The position numbers and the translations under genes are program-made. The notes under the pieces are model-generated. The model ran no database searches. It had not been told where the DNA came from and saw only the letters and a list, made by a program, of their open reading frames with translations. This document shows positions 22,816-35,389 of a stretch of 64,000 nt of DNA, piece by piece (position 1 is the stretch's first letter; every line of letters begins with the position of its first letter). The stretch comes from Epiperipatus broadwayi. Its lineage: Eukaryota; Onychophora; Udeonychophora; Euonychophora; Peripatidae. The stretch lies in the NCBI GenBank assembly GCA_028023455.1, contig JAQFVV010012418.1:7311244-7375243 (forward strand), in the 5' to 3' direction.

Positions 22816-23637
22816 TGATCATCTTGTATGGCTGGCCGGATGGAACATGGCAGTTGCAGGCAGACAGTTCTCTGAGAGAAGAAGAGAAAAGTGCTTTTCT
22901 ACTCACAGCTCATAGCACTGAATTTCTGTTGACTTCTTAAAATGTTAAGGTCTTGACACACTTCGAAAGTAACTAGCTGAAAGTAACTAAAAACTCCACT
23001 GAACTCAACTGACTAAAATCTCCACTGAACTCAACTAAAAACTGACTTCTTTTGTTCTATGGCCCCTTTTATACACATTAATCCCACCAAAAATGCAGTC
23101 TCAGTTGCTCACAGCTATCTCTGTAATCTCTTGATTAAATGAAAAACATCATTTAATTAGCAAAATGTTTTTAAAATAGATAAGGCTCGAAATACCATTT
23201 GATATATTTTTAAATATTTGAAAAGAATTTTACTATTCTAATTAAGACATATATTTAATGAATGAAAACAATCTGATTATCGATAAAGATAATTTCAGTA
23301 TTTCCAGCCTTCTCCATTTTTCTTTGTTGTTACATTCCAATAGTTTAATTAAATACAAATATATAAAAGATATTTACAATTTATATAACAAAACGTCTAA
23401 TTTTCAGCAATAAATATTAATAAAATTATTGCTTTGTTCATATATATATGCACCATGCACACTACTGTCTTACTTTACTAAATATTTTTAATTTTATTAA
23501 TTTCTCTACTCATTATGCATACAGTGTGTGGGTGAATGGCATATATTTACAGTGAGATCTGAATTGCAGGCCCCATAGGAGGTTAGTGTAGATGGTGAAG
23601 CATGAAGCTCGATGATGATTAGACATAGACTGCTTCA
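22816..23637 (-). repeat. Gypsy LTR, 3' copy (minus strand)
   Basis: Shares about 820 bp with 25029-25867. Both, read on the minus strand, start TGAAG(C/T)AGTC and contain GTGTATAAAAGGGGCCATAG, a clear TATA box and start region. A leader with repeated AGTTGAGTTCAGT-type phrases follows. The minus-strand sequence just before this copy, AAGTGGGGAAGAA, is a polypurine tract, as expected upstream of a 3' LTR. The shared part ends at TGATCA, but the real LTR may run further left. Confidence 0.85.
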
Positions 23638-25028
23638 TTCTTCCCCACTTAAAGTGATAAAAAAAATCAATAAAAATTACCTTTGTTGGAGTCTAATACA
23701 ATGTTGGTGAGAAAAATAACCTTAATAAATGAGCATGAAAACTTTGCTCCTTGTTGACAAAAAAACTGCCTTCTTATTTGAATCAAGGTTTTAATATGGA
23801 GAAGAAAGAATCTTTCATTCCTTTTTATATTTTTATTGCAACTCCCTGTTGTTTTTTTCATTAACTGAAATATTTGGTATGAGGATCAGGTGGTGTGTAT
23901 GGTTTCAATTGTTGTGCATTATAGATGCCATTAAACCCATTTTCTCCTTCCAATAGAAAAGCATTTTCATGACATCTCCGAACAAGGTATGGTCCACTAT
24001 ACAAGGGAAAATTTTTTTTAACTCCTTTTTTACTACACTGCTAGTCTTGGGGGATCTCAACCATACTTGATCCCCTTCCTGAAATTGGTGACATTGCATC
24101 TATCCCCTCTTTATGCAATTTTAGGCTGCCTGGGCCAACCATCTTCTAGCAGTTTCTTGGTCATAAATAGGGTCAATAACTATTTCATCTAGTGGCACCA
24201 GGTTTGGAAATAATTGCAATATGGCTTCCCATAATGAAGGCATTTGGGCATAAAACCGGTAGACTCATTTATCATCTGGTTTATACAGTTAACTATTTTT
24301 GGGTTTTATTTACCCAATACCAGTGGTTTGTTGATATGTAGGTGCAAAAGAGATGATTGAGTTCTCTCATGATTCTTTTGCATGGGTTAGATTAGGGATT
24401 CCTAATCGATGTCAACCGATGAATGAGTCATTTTCCATTCCTTAGAGGTGAAGGCTAAACCATGATCTGATAGAATAGAATTAGGTTTTCCCATCTCAGG
24501 GAATTGTTTATCTTGGAGGGTCCGAATCGTATTGCTTGAGTCTGCAGCCTGGACAGGATACACTCATACATATTTGGAAAAAACCTCATAGGTCACAAGT
24601 AAATATTGGAAATTTCTAAATTTGGGTAATGGACCATAGTGGTCAATTGCAATTAACTCATTGGGCCTTGATACAGTTATGGGTTTCATAGTTTCAGCAT
24701 AAGACTTGTTCGGAAACTTAGTCCAGGCACATGTCGCACATTTTCATAACACTGTGAGGATCTGTGTGTACATACCTGGCCAGTAAAATTGGTGTCTCAA
24801 GGCTTCCTCAGTTTTTCGTGGCTTATAATGTCCCAAGGTTTTATGGATATGTTCGATCAGTTGCATCCTAATCTTATTTGGCATCATGATTTTCCATGGG
24901 TTCTCCATGTCTTTTGTTTTACATTGCAGGATCCCATCTTTTCAGCAGAATTGGGAGTATCACTGCACATTTCTTTTGTTTGTACACATTAGGTGATTGG
25001 TTTTCAGGTTGAAATAATGTTAGCATAT
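23638..25028 (-). pseudogene. Gypsy retrotransposon integrase remains
   Basis: The interior of a minus-strand Ty3/Gypsy element, reduced to about 1.4 kb. At 24060-24110 it reads FQEGDQVWLRSPKTSS, the start of the integrase C-terminal region (pattern yxxGDxVWlxsp). Upstream at about 24310-24360 is APTYQQTTGIG, the decayed TxYHPQTdGxxE segment before the last catalytic glutamate. Further up are phrases consistent with the integrase core. Many stops and shifts occur. Gag, protease, RT and RNase H are absent. The polypurine tract before the left LTR is kept. The primer-binding site is not evident, so the deletion probably also removed the 5' end. Confidence 0.83.
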
Positions 25029-25867
25029 TGGTCATCTTGTACAGCTGGTCAGATGGAACATGGCAGCAGCAGGTGGGCAAACAGTTAGACAGTTCTCCAA
25101 GAGAAGAAGAGAAAGGTGAAAGAGTCCACTACTCAAACTTCACAGCACAGAACTTGGGCTGGCTTCTTAAGATGCTAGGGTCTAGAAACACTTCAAAAGT
25201 AATTGATAGAAAAACTGAAAGTAACTACTAAACTCAACTGACCAAAACTGAACAAAAACTAACTCTTTTGTTCTATGGCCCCTTTTATACACATTAATCC
25301 CACCAAAAATGCAGTCTCAGTTGCTCACAGCTATCTCTGTAATCTCTTGATTAAATGAAAAACAATATTTAATTAGCAAAATATTTTTAAAACAGATAAG
25401 GCTTGAAATACCATTTGATATATTTTTAAATATTTGAAAACAACTAAAAAATAATTTTACTATTCTAATTAAGACTTATAAATTTAATTAATGAAAACAA
25501 TCTGATTATCGATAAAGGTAATTTCAGTATTTCCAGCCTTCCCCATTTTTCTTTGTTGTTACATTCCAATAGTTTAATTAAATACAAATATATAAAAGAT
25601 ATTTACAATTTATATAACAAAACATCTAATTTTCAGCAATAAATATTAATAAAATTATTGCTTTGTTCGTATATATATATATGCATCTCACACACTACTG
25701 TCTTACTTTACTAAATATTTTTAATTTTATTAATTTCTCTACTCATTATGCATACAGTGTGTGGGTGAATGGCATATATTTAGGTGAGGTCTGAATTACA
25801 ACCCATAGGAGGTTAATGTAGATGGTGAAACATGAAGCTCGATGATGATTAGACATCGACTACTTCA
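25029..25867 (-). repeat. Gypsy LTR, 5' copy (minus strand)
   Basis: Partner of 22816-23637, with the same TATA box (minus strand at about 25290) and the same start, TGAAGTAGTC at 25867. Outside it is an (AT)n run, so the element appears to have gone into an AT tract. The inner end stops at TGACCA before coding remains, so this copy may be truncated. By eye the two copies differ by several percent plus small indels. Confidence 0.85.
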
Positions 25868-27679
25868 ATATATATATATATAGTGACTATTGCAAATTAG
25901 GTTGCAATACTTTACAAAAAATTAAGAATAACATAAAATTTAGGAAAGGAATTAAATTAGAAAAATAATTAAAAATAAAAGTTTCAATGTTGTGGCACAT
26001 TATCAATAAAAGATTCTAACAAAATTTATAGACATCGATACCTACAATATATATATAATTATAATTGAAATAATAAATTTAATGATTTACAAACTATTAT
26101 AAACAATCCTTAAATCCACAGAAGTACTTTTGGTTAATTTCTTAAACCTGCCTCAACTGCTATTAAATTAATTAACGGACAGTTTATTAATATTACACGC
26201 ATGCACCCCCCCCATATATATATATATATATGCTTGTTATAAAGATATTACTAGCCTAATCAATGACAGTACTAACAGGAATCTTTAGATCCTTGAATAT
26301 TGAATTTAAGGCACTGCATTATTTAATTAGGCTATTCGGTCAAAGGCAGTAGAATTTTCATATAATTATTTATTAGAGACATCCTGATTTTTCCATTTTT
26401 GTTTAAGAATAAGGTTAATAAGTGATTTTCAAACATTATGAATTATCATATTATATTGATTTAGGGGTTGTTTATTCAATCTATATTTATAATTGGAAAA
26501 CAAATTATTGTTATTGACATCAACAAATCAATTGAAGCTTTTTCAAATAAGATAAAAGTTAAGAGATATTTTAAAAAAACATCCATTGCAGATTAGCATC
26601 TGAGCTCTAGAAAACTTGGGTGACAATACAAAAATGCTACAAGAAGCAGTTTAAAGAAGGTATAAATTTTACGTTTACTCAGTCAAGCTACAGTTTAAGT
26701 ACTCAGTCACTTAGTATTGCATACTGATATTTTCCGCAGATAAAAATTCAATTAAGTAGAAGGACAGCAATAATGTTCATCAGATATTTCTAATAGTTAA
26801 CCCTAACTACATCAATAAGAAAAATCTAATCCTTCAATCTCCGGAAGTGAAAATCCAGATTATCAGTGAAAAAGTGCTTTTTTTTATTATGTCCTTTAAT
26901 TGCAGTAATGATAATATACATTTTATACTTACAACCTTTCCAAAATATCAAGCTGAGGGCATATGACACTAGATATGTATCTGAGTATCAATCTTTCCAC
27001 CATGTAACATATAGATAAATGGCCTGATGCTTGTTTTACAAATATAGATTTCAATCTTGATCAGAGTTTGTCTCTTTGATGCTATAGAATGAAATCAAGG
27101 AATATCAATGAATTAAAAATGGTAATTTATAGCTATACTGATTGATAAATCACACATGGATCTAGAATATTTTGAATTAATAGAAAATTTTCTGACTAAA
27201 AAAAAAAACTTCACTTGAAAATGCTAAGAAACAATACCAAAAGTCAATATAAATGTATGGCACCTACTAATGTTTTTCATGAAACATCTAATTACAATAA
27301 CATTAATAAGAAATTTCATCACTTTGATTTGAAAAGTCCTAAATTTAAAATATAAATATTAATGATTTAAAAAGAAATTATGTATTTATTTGCAGATATA
27401 ATGTAATCTTTATTTTTTACTTTGCTATTTTGGGGTGAAAATAAAAATCTCTCTTTAACTTTAATTTTTTTTTTGTATGTTATGACTCACATTATAAAAA
27501 GAATGAATTTGAAGCATTTATTACTTGTTTTAATGGCTGTAATTCATTGAGAATAATTCTACAGATATCTAATTCTGACAAGTGTATCGATTATTTTTTT
27601 AATAAATATGTTATTAAAATATTAACTAAGCTTACTCTCAATTTATTTTCATTGCTGTTTATTTTTGAGTTTTTTTTTA
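25868..27679. other. AT-rich spacer with (C)8(AT)n tract
   Basis: No gene recognised. A run of eight C (26206-26213) is followed by an AT repeat to about 26231. The remainder is low-complexity sequence without terminal repeats that I could pair. Confidence 0.4.
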
Positions 27680-28005
27680 TGGTGTGCAATTAATTAAATA
27701 GGGCTGATGAAGCACAATGTATTCCAGATATGTGGAAAACTCTCATTTTATTTAATATTAACTTAAAATTAATAGGTGAAAAAACTGATGGAAATAAATA
27801 TTTTGATAAGTCTCATATTGTGAATGCTGAACTGCTTCAAGTTGAATGTCATTTCTCATCTCACACTGAGTCATGTTATTGTTTGCGATCTAACAATTTT
27901 TCTTTCAAAAGTTAACCTTGATAATGGCGGTTGCTTGTCCATCGAAATATCGGATTGTAATGCAAAGTAATACATGGTTTATTCCCAAAAATAACAATTT
28001 ATATA
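27680..28005 (+). mobile_element. PLE 3' end (copy b)
   Basis: Begins in the nuclease tail. GCTGATGAAGCACAATGTAT reads ADEAQCIP, then DMWKTLI, matching PDEAQCIPAICKTLI in the copy at 33470-35290. After the stop comes the shared tail CCTTGATAATGG, CCATCGAAATATCGGA and AAAGTAATACATGGTTTATT. The 61-codon frame at 27730 is this tail, not a separate gene. It ends near TATATATAT. It provides an uninterrupted copy to compare with the mariner-bearing copy. Confidence 0.78.
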
Positions 28006-28319
28006 TATTGAACCGGATACTTTATCCAATTCAAAAGTTCTATCACATAAATTAAAAATTCCATTTTTGTAAAATTTAAAAGAAAATAGATTAAAAGTTT
28101 TATATGTGCAATAACACACATATTTATTTATGTTAAAATCTTATATTTTTAATTCTCAATCGATTTTAGTTTAAAACAATTTTTTTTTACTACGTTTGTT
28201 TTTTTTTTAAAGGAATTAAAAGCAAGCAAATTAATCTTTTTATAAAAATATTTTATTTTTAAAAAAAGATTTGGTTTTAAAGCTGAGATTTAGTTTTTTT
28301 TTTTTTAAAAAATTAATTT

Positions 28320-28960
28320 TGTAAAATGGGGCCTTGGTCAGATGTTGTTTTTCTAGTTAAGATTGAGTGGGAGATAGAGATTTACCCTGACTGAAACTTG
28401 TAATAAAGGATTGTGGGGAGATAACAATGGACTTAAATAGCTCTGAGTTTTTTTTTGATTCATTCATTCAGATTATTCAGAGAGACTATTCTAGTCACTC
28501 AGCTTATTTATTCTGATTGCTCAGATTATTCAGCTTTTTACTATTGAGGATTCATCAGATTTTTCTGTTATTGAACTGCTGCATTGTTGAAGTGATTCTA
28601 ATTTTATGTGATATTTGTTTAATGGGAATCACAAATTGGATTTCTGTTGACCGACAATAATTCTACTATTTTCCATGATAAGTAGTGGCCATTCAGACAC
28701 CATGCCTATAATCTACACCATGAAGAACCTCCACACCATGTGGGCTAAACATTTCCAAAGATGAACCTCTGAAGTTCCAAAATTATGACTTCAATACTAA
28801 GTGCCAAATCCATAGGTGATTCCGATAATGCCTCCATTCTTCTGAACCTGTAGTAAATTAAAGCTGCTGTATAGGACTCTCTATATAAACTGAACTTTGC
28901 GTGAATAGCAGAAATTAATATTACCTTGAGGTAACTTACCTTTCCATATTAAAATCAGGG
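28320..28960. other. GC-richer islet, unassigned
   Basis: Bases about 28320-28860 are visibly GC-richer than their surroundings. They contain repeated ATTCAGATTATTCAG-like phrases (28465-28530) and a patch CCTATAATCTACACCATGAAG. No protein match was found on either strand. ACTTAAATAGCTCTGAG could be a weak TATA region. It may be an LTR leader; no paired ends were found. Confidence 0.3.
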
Positions 28961-31900
28961 CTAAATCTCTAATTAAGTCTCTAGAAAATCTCAGCTTAAT
29001 CTTAAAAGAAATTATATTTATGATGAGTGACCTATTAATTTAAATATTAATATATATTTTTTTATATATTGGAATTTTAGTGATAAGATTTTTCATCTTA
29101 AAATGTTACTTATTTGAGAGTGTATGGCAAGTGATATTTTATGTGCTTAATGTTTTCTCTGTTCTATGACTAACCTCTGTTGATCTTAGTGGTTTTCTTT
29201 TAATGACCTGTCCTTTTTGTTTGTTTTATTTGTCATTAAACTTAATCAAACTTTGTTTGCATTTTCTGCAGACTAATGATCTTTTGGCTGGCAGTTTGTC
29301 AAGTATATTGTTCTGTTTTTCTTGGTAGAGATTTTATTTTCTATAGTTCAGATTACATAGTCTGAAATCCTCCCTTTTCTTGTGTGAGACTAACCTTGGC
29401 TGGTTAAAATGTACCTGACCATGAGCATTTTGCAGAATTATGACATTCTTAGTTCTGATGTTTCTTTTCCGGGCTAAAAAAACTCATCTGCGCTGTTCCA
29501 TTGGTTCTCCACATGCATCCATCTTTCTAAATCTCTGCAGAAAAATGGAATTAGTTTAGATGAACCACTAGCAGAAAGATCTTATGTTATAGGTGAGAAA
29601 TGAACTTGTCTGCCTGGGTATTTAATGCATTAATGCTTTCATACACTCAATGAAAAGATCTGCTAAGAAAATGAAGGTCAAGTTTTTATATTTATTTTGT
29701 TATATGTTTAATAAATTTAAGTTCTTGTAATTATTTTGGCTGACATTTGTCTCAGTGTTTTCCCAATTGTCTGAACAACATTCACAAGCCCCACCCTTAA
29801 AACAAATGTCTAGTTCCGATTTTTGAACTAATGGTGCTCTTGAGTCAGTATATGCGAAAGAAAAATTTTTTTGTCCAGTACAATTTATTGTAATGGACTG
29901 CCCAATCGATGGGCATCAATCATAATGGACAGCACTTGTGCAATGGAAAATAAACTACCCAATTGTTGGATGCCAATTGTAATGGACTGGATTGTGATGC
30001 AAAACTTTTAATTAATGATCTCATAGATTTGGGCAGCAGTTGTGATAAATATATGCATGAGAAGATACATTTTAAGCATGAGTAAAATATGGTCCAATCA
30101 TTGATTGACAATTGTAATATTACCTATCCAACTAGCTGTACATAAAATATGCATAGATACCAAAGAGCAATAATAAGAGACATTAACTGATTTACTCTCA
30201 GGATTTAACATGACCAGTGAGATTTAATTAATCACCAAAATATAAATTGGAAACAAAGGGAATTTTATTGAATCCAACCTATATTTGCAGATAGAGGATT
30301 ATTTGCAAAACAATATATTGATTATTTGTGGCATATGCAAGTAATTATAAAATTGAATATTGGCAAAACACAAAAAAATATCATTTAAGTAATTCAGTCT
30401 CAAGCATTGCCTAATGATCTTTGTACTGAAAGGAGAAAAATTAATAAATAAATGAAGTTCAAATAAATTACAGTCATTTTATATGAAATATTGGTCTATC
30501 CTTTATTTTAATTGTAGTTTAGTTTTCTTTCAAATGGCTATAGTTATATTCAAATATGCACAATATTTGTTTGTTTTTTAAGTTTCCATTTTAATTCAAT
30601 ATTATTTAAATTCATTTGTTAACAATAGGAATGGATTGATGTTTGTGTCTAAAGTAAAACCATCTACTATTTAACTTACAGAAAGATGCAATAATGAAAA
30701 TCATAATAGCTTTTAAAATAACTGTTCAGAATCATAGATATGTTCCCTTAAGCTTAGATCACTTAACTTTACACAAAATTATCAGTATTCTCTTCATATT
30801 GTGTTGGATGTCTGTATACCTCATTTTCTATTAAAACCATATTCCTCTTTTAAACTGCAAATACGAACTCCTTAGATTTATTATCTCCAAAAGGGTTTCT
30901 ATTATGGCCACTAAACTTAATGACTTTCTTTTATATCATCATTAATTCTGAGATTTCAATAAACAGATATAATACAGATGTAAAATGTCTACAGCCTGAT
31001 ATACCTTTTAAATATCTTATGATGAAGTTGTGAATTAATTTCTGAAGGAAAATATTAAATAATTATATTAAATATTAAACACTAATATAATACATTACAT
31101 GTATATTTATAAATGATTCTTACGAGAACAAAAGACAATAAAATTAATTTCTAGCATTCATTGTGTATTACATATATATATAGTGTATATGTACAATGCA
31201 TTTAAATTAAAACAACAACAGTGTTTTAATGACAAATTTTACTGAGTATATTATTATTTATGTTAATGAATTGATATTTAAAACCAATTTATTTATATAA
31301 CTACATATATAAAGCAAATTAATTACATAACAACATAAATTTTTTAATAATAAATGACATCCAGCATTTTACTATTAATATTGATAAGTTAAAAGTTTAA
31401 ATCAAGTTACTTATATTATGTATGTATATTATCGCATGTGAATAGAAATAAAATAGAAAATTTTAATACTAAATGAAATCTAACATGTTGTTATTTATAC
31501 TGATTGATTAAAACTTAAAATTTAGTTTACTTATATAACTGGTGAAATTTAAAATCAATCATATACAAAAAAAAAAAAAAGATCAAATTAACTACCATTT
31601 AATCTTCTTCATTTTTTTTTTTTTCATTTTAAAGTTGGACAACTATTTGATATATCTTTATCCATTCAGGTGTATGTTGAATTAATATGTAAGATAATTT
31701 TAAATGATGAAAGTGTGAATCCAAAAGCCATTTGTAAATGATCATCTCAAAATATTCTTTTACCCATGTTAGGTTGAAATGGGTCAATTGAAAGTGACAG
31801 ACTGACTTTGAGTACTTAGATAATACTTATATTGACTTGCTATATAGGAATAGCTATCCATTTTTTCTGGTTGTTTTCCACTCAAATGCATGCTTATCAA

Positions 31901-33469
31901 TAATTTGTTTCTTTTCCAATGGATGTTACTTATGGAATAGGATAGGATGAAGGGAATTAAATCCCCATAGACTGTAGTTTATTGTTTATACTGCCATTCC
32001 TAATGACATCAAACCATATACGGTTGGGTCGAAAATATAGGTGGATTCATTCTATATTTTCTTAAAGACTTTATCTTGGGTTTGAAAAAGTAGGAGTATT
32101 CATTTATATAGTGACATCTGTAAAGCGCATGTGTATATCAGCTTATTGGCTTATTAATATTATAGATTATAGAACAAAAACATCGCGCTATATAAGAAAA
32201 TAAATGTCTTGTTTACAAATAGAATATTGTAATTATGCAAAAAAAATGTATATTAAACAGCAGCAAAGTTTTGCTTCCTTTTCTTAATGGCGATTGTCTA
32301 TAAAAAAAAATCCAGTTGCAATAGTGTTTATTTCATGCACTACTGATATCAATCCCATTATTATAACAATGGTTGATTTTTACAATATTAAAGATAAAAA
32401 AAAATTACATACAAAATATGCTTTACAGTTTACACAAAATAAATAAATAAATATGTAACAAATAATAAAATTACATCACAAATAATTTCAAAAACAAAAA
32501 TATAACTTAAGCACATTTAGTAATTTTATATGCCAATATTTTAATAATTGATATAACTAAAGGCAAATACTTTAAATATAAATCAACATTTTCATAAAAT
32601 CTATATACACATACATATATATTTTTTATATCACCACTGCCAATTTTAAATCCCAAAATCATAAATAAATGCATATACCAAAAAAAAAAAAAAGGAAATA
32701 AATAACGATAACAACAACTAACAACAAAAACAACAAATATAAATTCCCATATCAAAGCCAAACCAAAGATTTTTTTGTTGTTGACAATAATGACACTTTG
32801 ATGGAAAGGGTGGGTCTTTTCAACCGTTACCATATATATATGAAGCTATGCTAATTCCATGTTTACAATATAAATAAATATAGTCAGAACATTAATTTAA
32901 TTTCTACTATCTATAGAAACTATTTATTATTTTTGAAGTGATAATATTTAATTAAAAAATCAATCAATCTCTGCTGTTATAACTGATTTAAATATTATTA
33001 CAATGTTCAATTTAATATTAAAATTTAACATAATTTTAGATGTAATTTAACTAAAACTTCCTTGGCATCAGCTTAAAGATAAGTTGAAGCTTTTAAAGAA
33101 ACTCATTTTAAATCATTCGTTTTTAAGTAAATATTTAACACAATATTGCATAAAATATGTTATTGAATAATGTTAATTTGACTATGCAATCTATAAAAAA
33201 AGATGTTCAAACTTTAATATCAAATTGAAAATTGTTATGGTATTTAAATAGACATTATATTGCTATGTTTGTGGAGTGTCAATTAGACTGTTTATTACAT
33301 CAGTTATGAGAAAAACATATATCCATCAAGAATTGCTAATTTTTGAATCAAATATTGATACTTGAAAGATTATAAAAAATCCTATAGACGGTATGAATTA
33401 AATTAACATTATTTAACATTGTAATATATTTAGATGATGTTTGCAAGATTACTTAAAATGAATTTAATT
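28961..33469. other. Long AT-rich stretch, no gene recognised
   Basis: About 4.5 kb. 29860-30110 has loosely repeated phrases (TGTAATGGACTG, CCAATTGTTGGATGCCAATT) spaced 50-60 bp. The 108-codon minus frame at 32507-32833 is hydrophobic and low-complexity and has no family match. GC-richer text at 29140-29600 has no recognisable coding or terminal repeats. Confidence 0.4.
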
Positions 33470-35290
33470 AAAAACTTAGACTTGTCTTTTAACATTAATC
33501 ATGAATCCTTTTCTTGTTTTACTTAATGGAAGGCATTCTAATATTAAATTTACCATGGAAATTTAAAAATAACAGAACACTTTCTTTTCTAGATGTTTTA
33601 ATTACTAGAAAATCTGATGATTCTTTATCAATATCTGTTTATAGAAAATTCACCCATACAAGCAGATATCTTAATTTTAAATTTCATCATTATCCTGTTC
33701 ATATATTTTCTATGGCAATTTTTTTTTGATAAGAGCATATACTTTGTGTGATAAAGATCATCTTGCTCAAGAAATAAAATTAACTAAAATTTTTTACTTT
33801 TCAATGGTTACAATTAAAACATCATATATAAAGTTTTACATACTAAAAAGAAAAAATATGATAAAATTGACAATTCATCTTGTTATAGAGGTGGTTTACT
33901 TTACATTAAAAAATCACTGATAATATCAGTAGAAGACTATCTAATATCATTATTAAAATTACCTTTTCCACTAGTAAAAAGAATATTGATTTTTTTCCAT
34001 GAACCTCAAGACCAAGAACTTTTGGAATACCAGGGTGCATATGAAATTGCATGTCCACAGTGCTCAAGAAGCTGTGCAGGTTAATCCAATAAATAAATTA
34101 ATGTCAGAATTAGAAAGTATAAAATGACTTAAAGTTAAATATATCAGTGTTTACTTCACATTTTTTAGAAATTGGTCACACCCCTGATTTTGATAATCAA
34201 AAATACTTGATAATTTGGAAAAGTATTATTTAAAAATATGAGAGAATCTATTGAAATAATTAAAAGATCAGATGATTTAAATAAACCTGATGAAGCACAA
34301 TGCATTCCAGCCATATGCAAAACACTTATTTGACTTCCTTCTTCTAAAATTAACTTAAATCAATTAATTATAAAACTGAAAAAAATAAAAATTTTGTTAA
34401 TCCATCTACTATGTTTCCCCCAAAATAAGTCCTAACCTGAAAATAATCTCTAAGTATGACATTTCAGGATGTTCATAATATAAGCCCTACTCCAAATATA
34501 AGCCTTAGTTAAGATTCTCAACCAAATGGTTGAATTTCATTTGTCCATTAAAACACACAATGGACTTATTGAATTATAAAGTAATGAATGTTTAAATAAT
34601 TACAAATTTTTATGTACTTAAATAAATGTTACTCAGAATTATTTTGCAGGCAGAATCAAAATGAAACTTGTGATTACAATTTTATTTTTTAATTAATGCC
34701 TCCCCCCCATTTAATCTGATAAAAGGAGAATTCCTTCTTCCACCTGACCTCCAAACTGTATATATTGTAACTAAATCAATATTGATATCTGAAAAGACAG
34801 AAAATTATTATTAGCAGTGATCTTAATTCACAAATTAATTAATCCAGCTTAATGTTTTCTGAGTAATGTATTTAAAACAACAATGTTCATTGATATGATT
34901 ATAATCCTAAACATTATATATTCAAGCAGTGGAAAAAGTCATTTACATGTTCTTGAAATTAGTAATATTGACTAAATGAAGATTTTTATACTTGAAAAAT
35001 GTCATCTTATGAAAATTAGCCCTAAGTCATCTTTTGGAGCAAAAATTAATGTAAACCTGGACCTATTGTTAGAAAAATACAGTATTCTGAATAACATACC
35101 ATCAAATATATATATATATAAGAATGATTGTTTTTTACTTCATGATCGATTTTATTCTTTCTTAAGATCTAACAGTTCTTCATTAAAACCTTAACCTTGA
35201 CAATGATGAATAATAACATTTCTTCAAAAAATTTCCAGGATTTTAAACAAAATAATACATGAATAATCCAAAAATATACTTTATATATAT
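33470..35290 (+). pseudogene. Penelope-like element copy c, interrupted by a mariner MITE
   Basis: Bases 33514-33729 read LSFLDVLITRKSDDSLSISV, then YRKFTHTSRYLNFKFHHYP. This is the PLE RT thumb-side signature (FLDVlixr, VYRKpThTxrYLxfxSxHp). Next are RAYTLCDKDHLAQEI (33726 on), then GAYEIACPQCSRSCAG near 34030-34085, the start of a GIY-YIG domain with the YIG tyrosine lost (SCAG for SYIG). FLEIGHTPDFDN near 34165 and PDEAQCIP near 34290 follow. The coding tail is broken at 34411 by a 671-bp insertion and resumes at 35085, ending in the CCTTGACAATGATG tail at about 35191-35290. Frameshifts and a stop in the nuclease show that it is dead. Confidence 0.87.
34412..35082. mobile_element. mariner-type MITE inserted at TA in the PLE
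   Basis: A 671-bp element bounded by TA (34410-34411 and 35083-35084). The left end TGTTTCCCCCAAAATAAG is followed by repeated ATAAG(T/C)CCTA units (34432, 34489, 34505). The right part has AGCCCTAAGTCATCTTTTGG, then AGCAAAAATTAATGTAAACC. Both parts resemble, from memory, a well-known mariner MITE whose ends read TGTTTCCCCGAAAATAAG and whose interior has CTTTTGGAGCAAAAATTAAT. The right terminal repeat is eroded. No transposase frame is readable. PLE copy b supplies the uninterrupted site. Confidence 0.8.
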
Positions 35291-35389
35291 ATAATTTTGT
35301 TACATATTTATTATAATTTAATAATTTTAACTAATATATTTGACTAAAAAAATTTAAAAACAATATTTAAAAAATATTTTAATATATAT

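Noticed and set aside
27700-27745. Hammerhead ribozyme (CTGATGA...GAAAAC) in PLE copy b
   Set aside because: PLEs can carry hammerheads, but here CTGATGA lies within the nuclease reading frame (PDEAQCIP). The bases next to GAAA do not pair correctly with those after CTGATGA (A opposite G, then a wobble), and copy c changes GAAA to a non-matching context.
32507-32833. 108-codon minus-strand frame as a membrane protein gene
   Set aside because: Its hydrophobic look comes from A/T-rich low-complexity DNA (long T and A runs). It has no family motif and no supporting signals.
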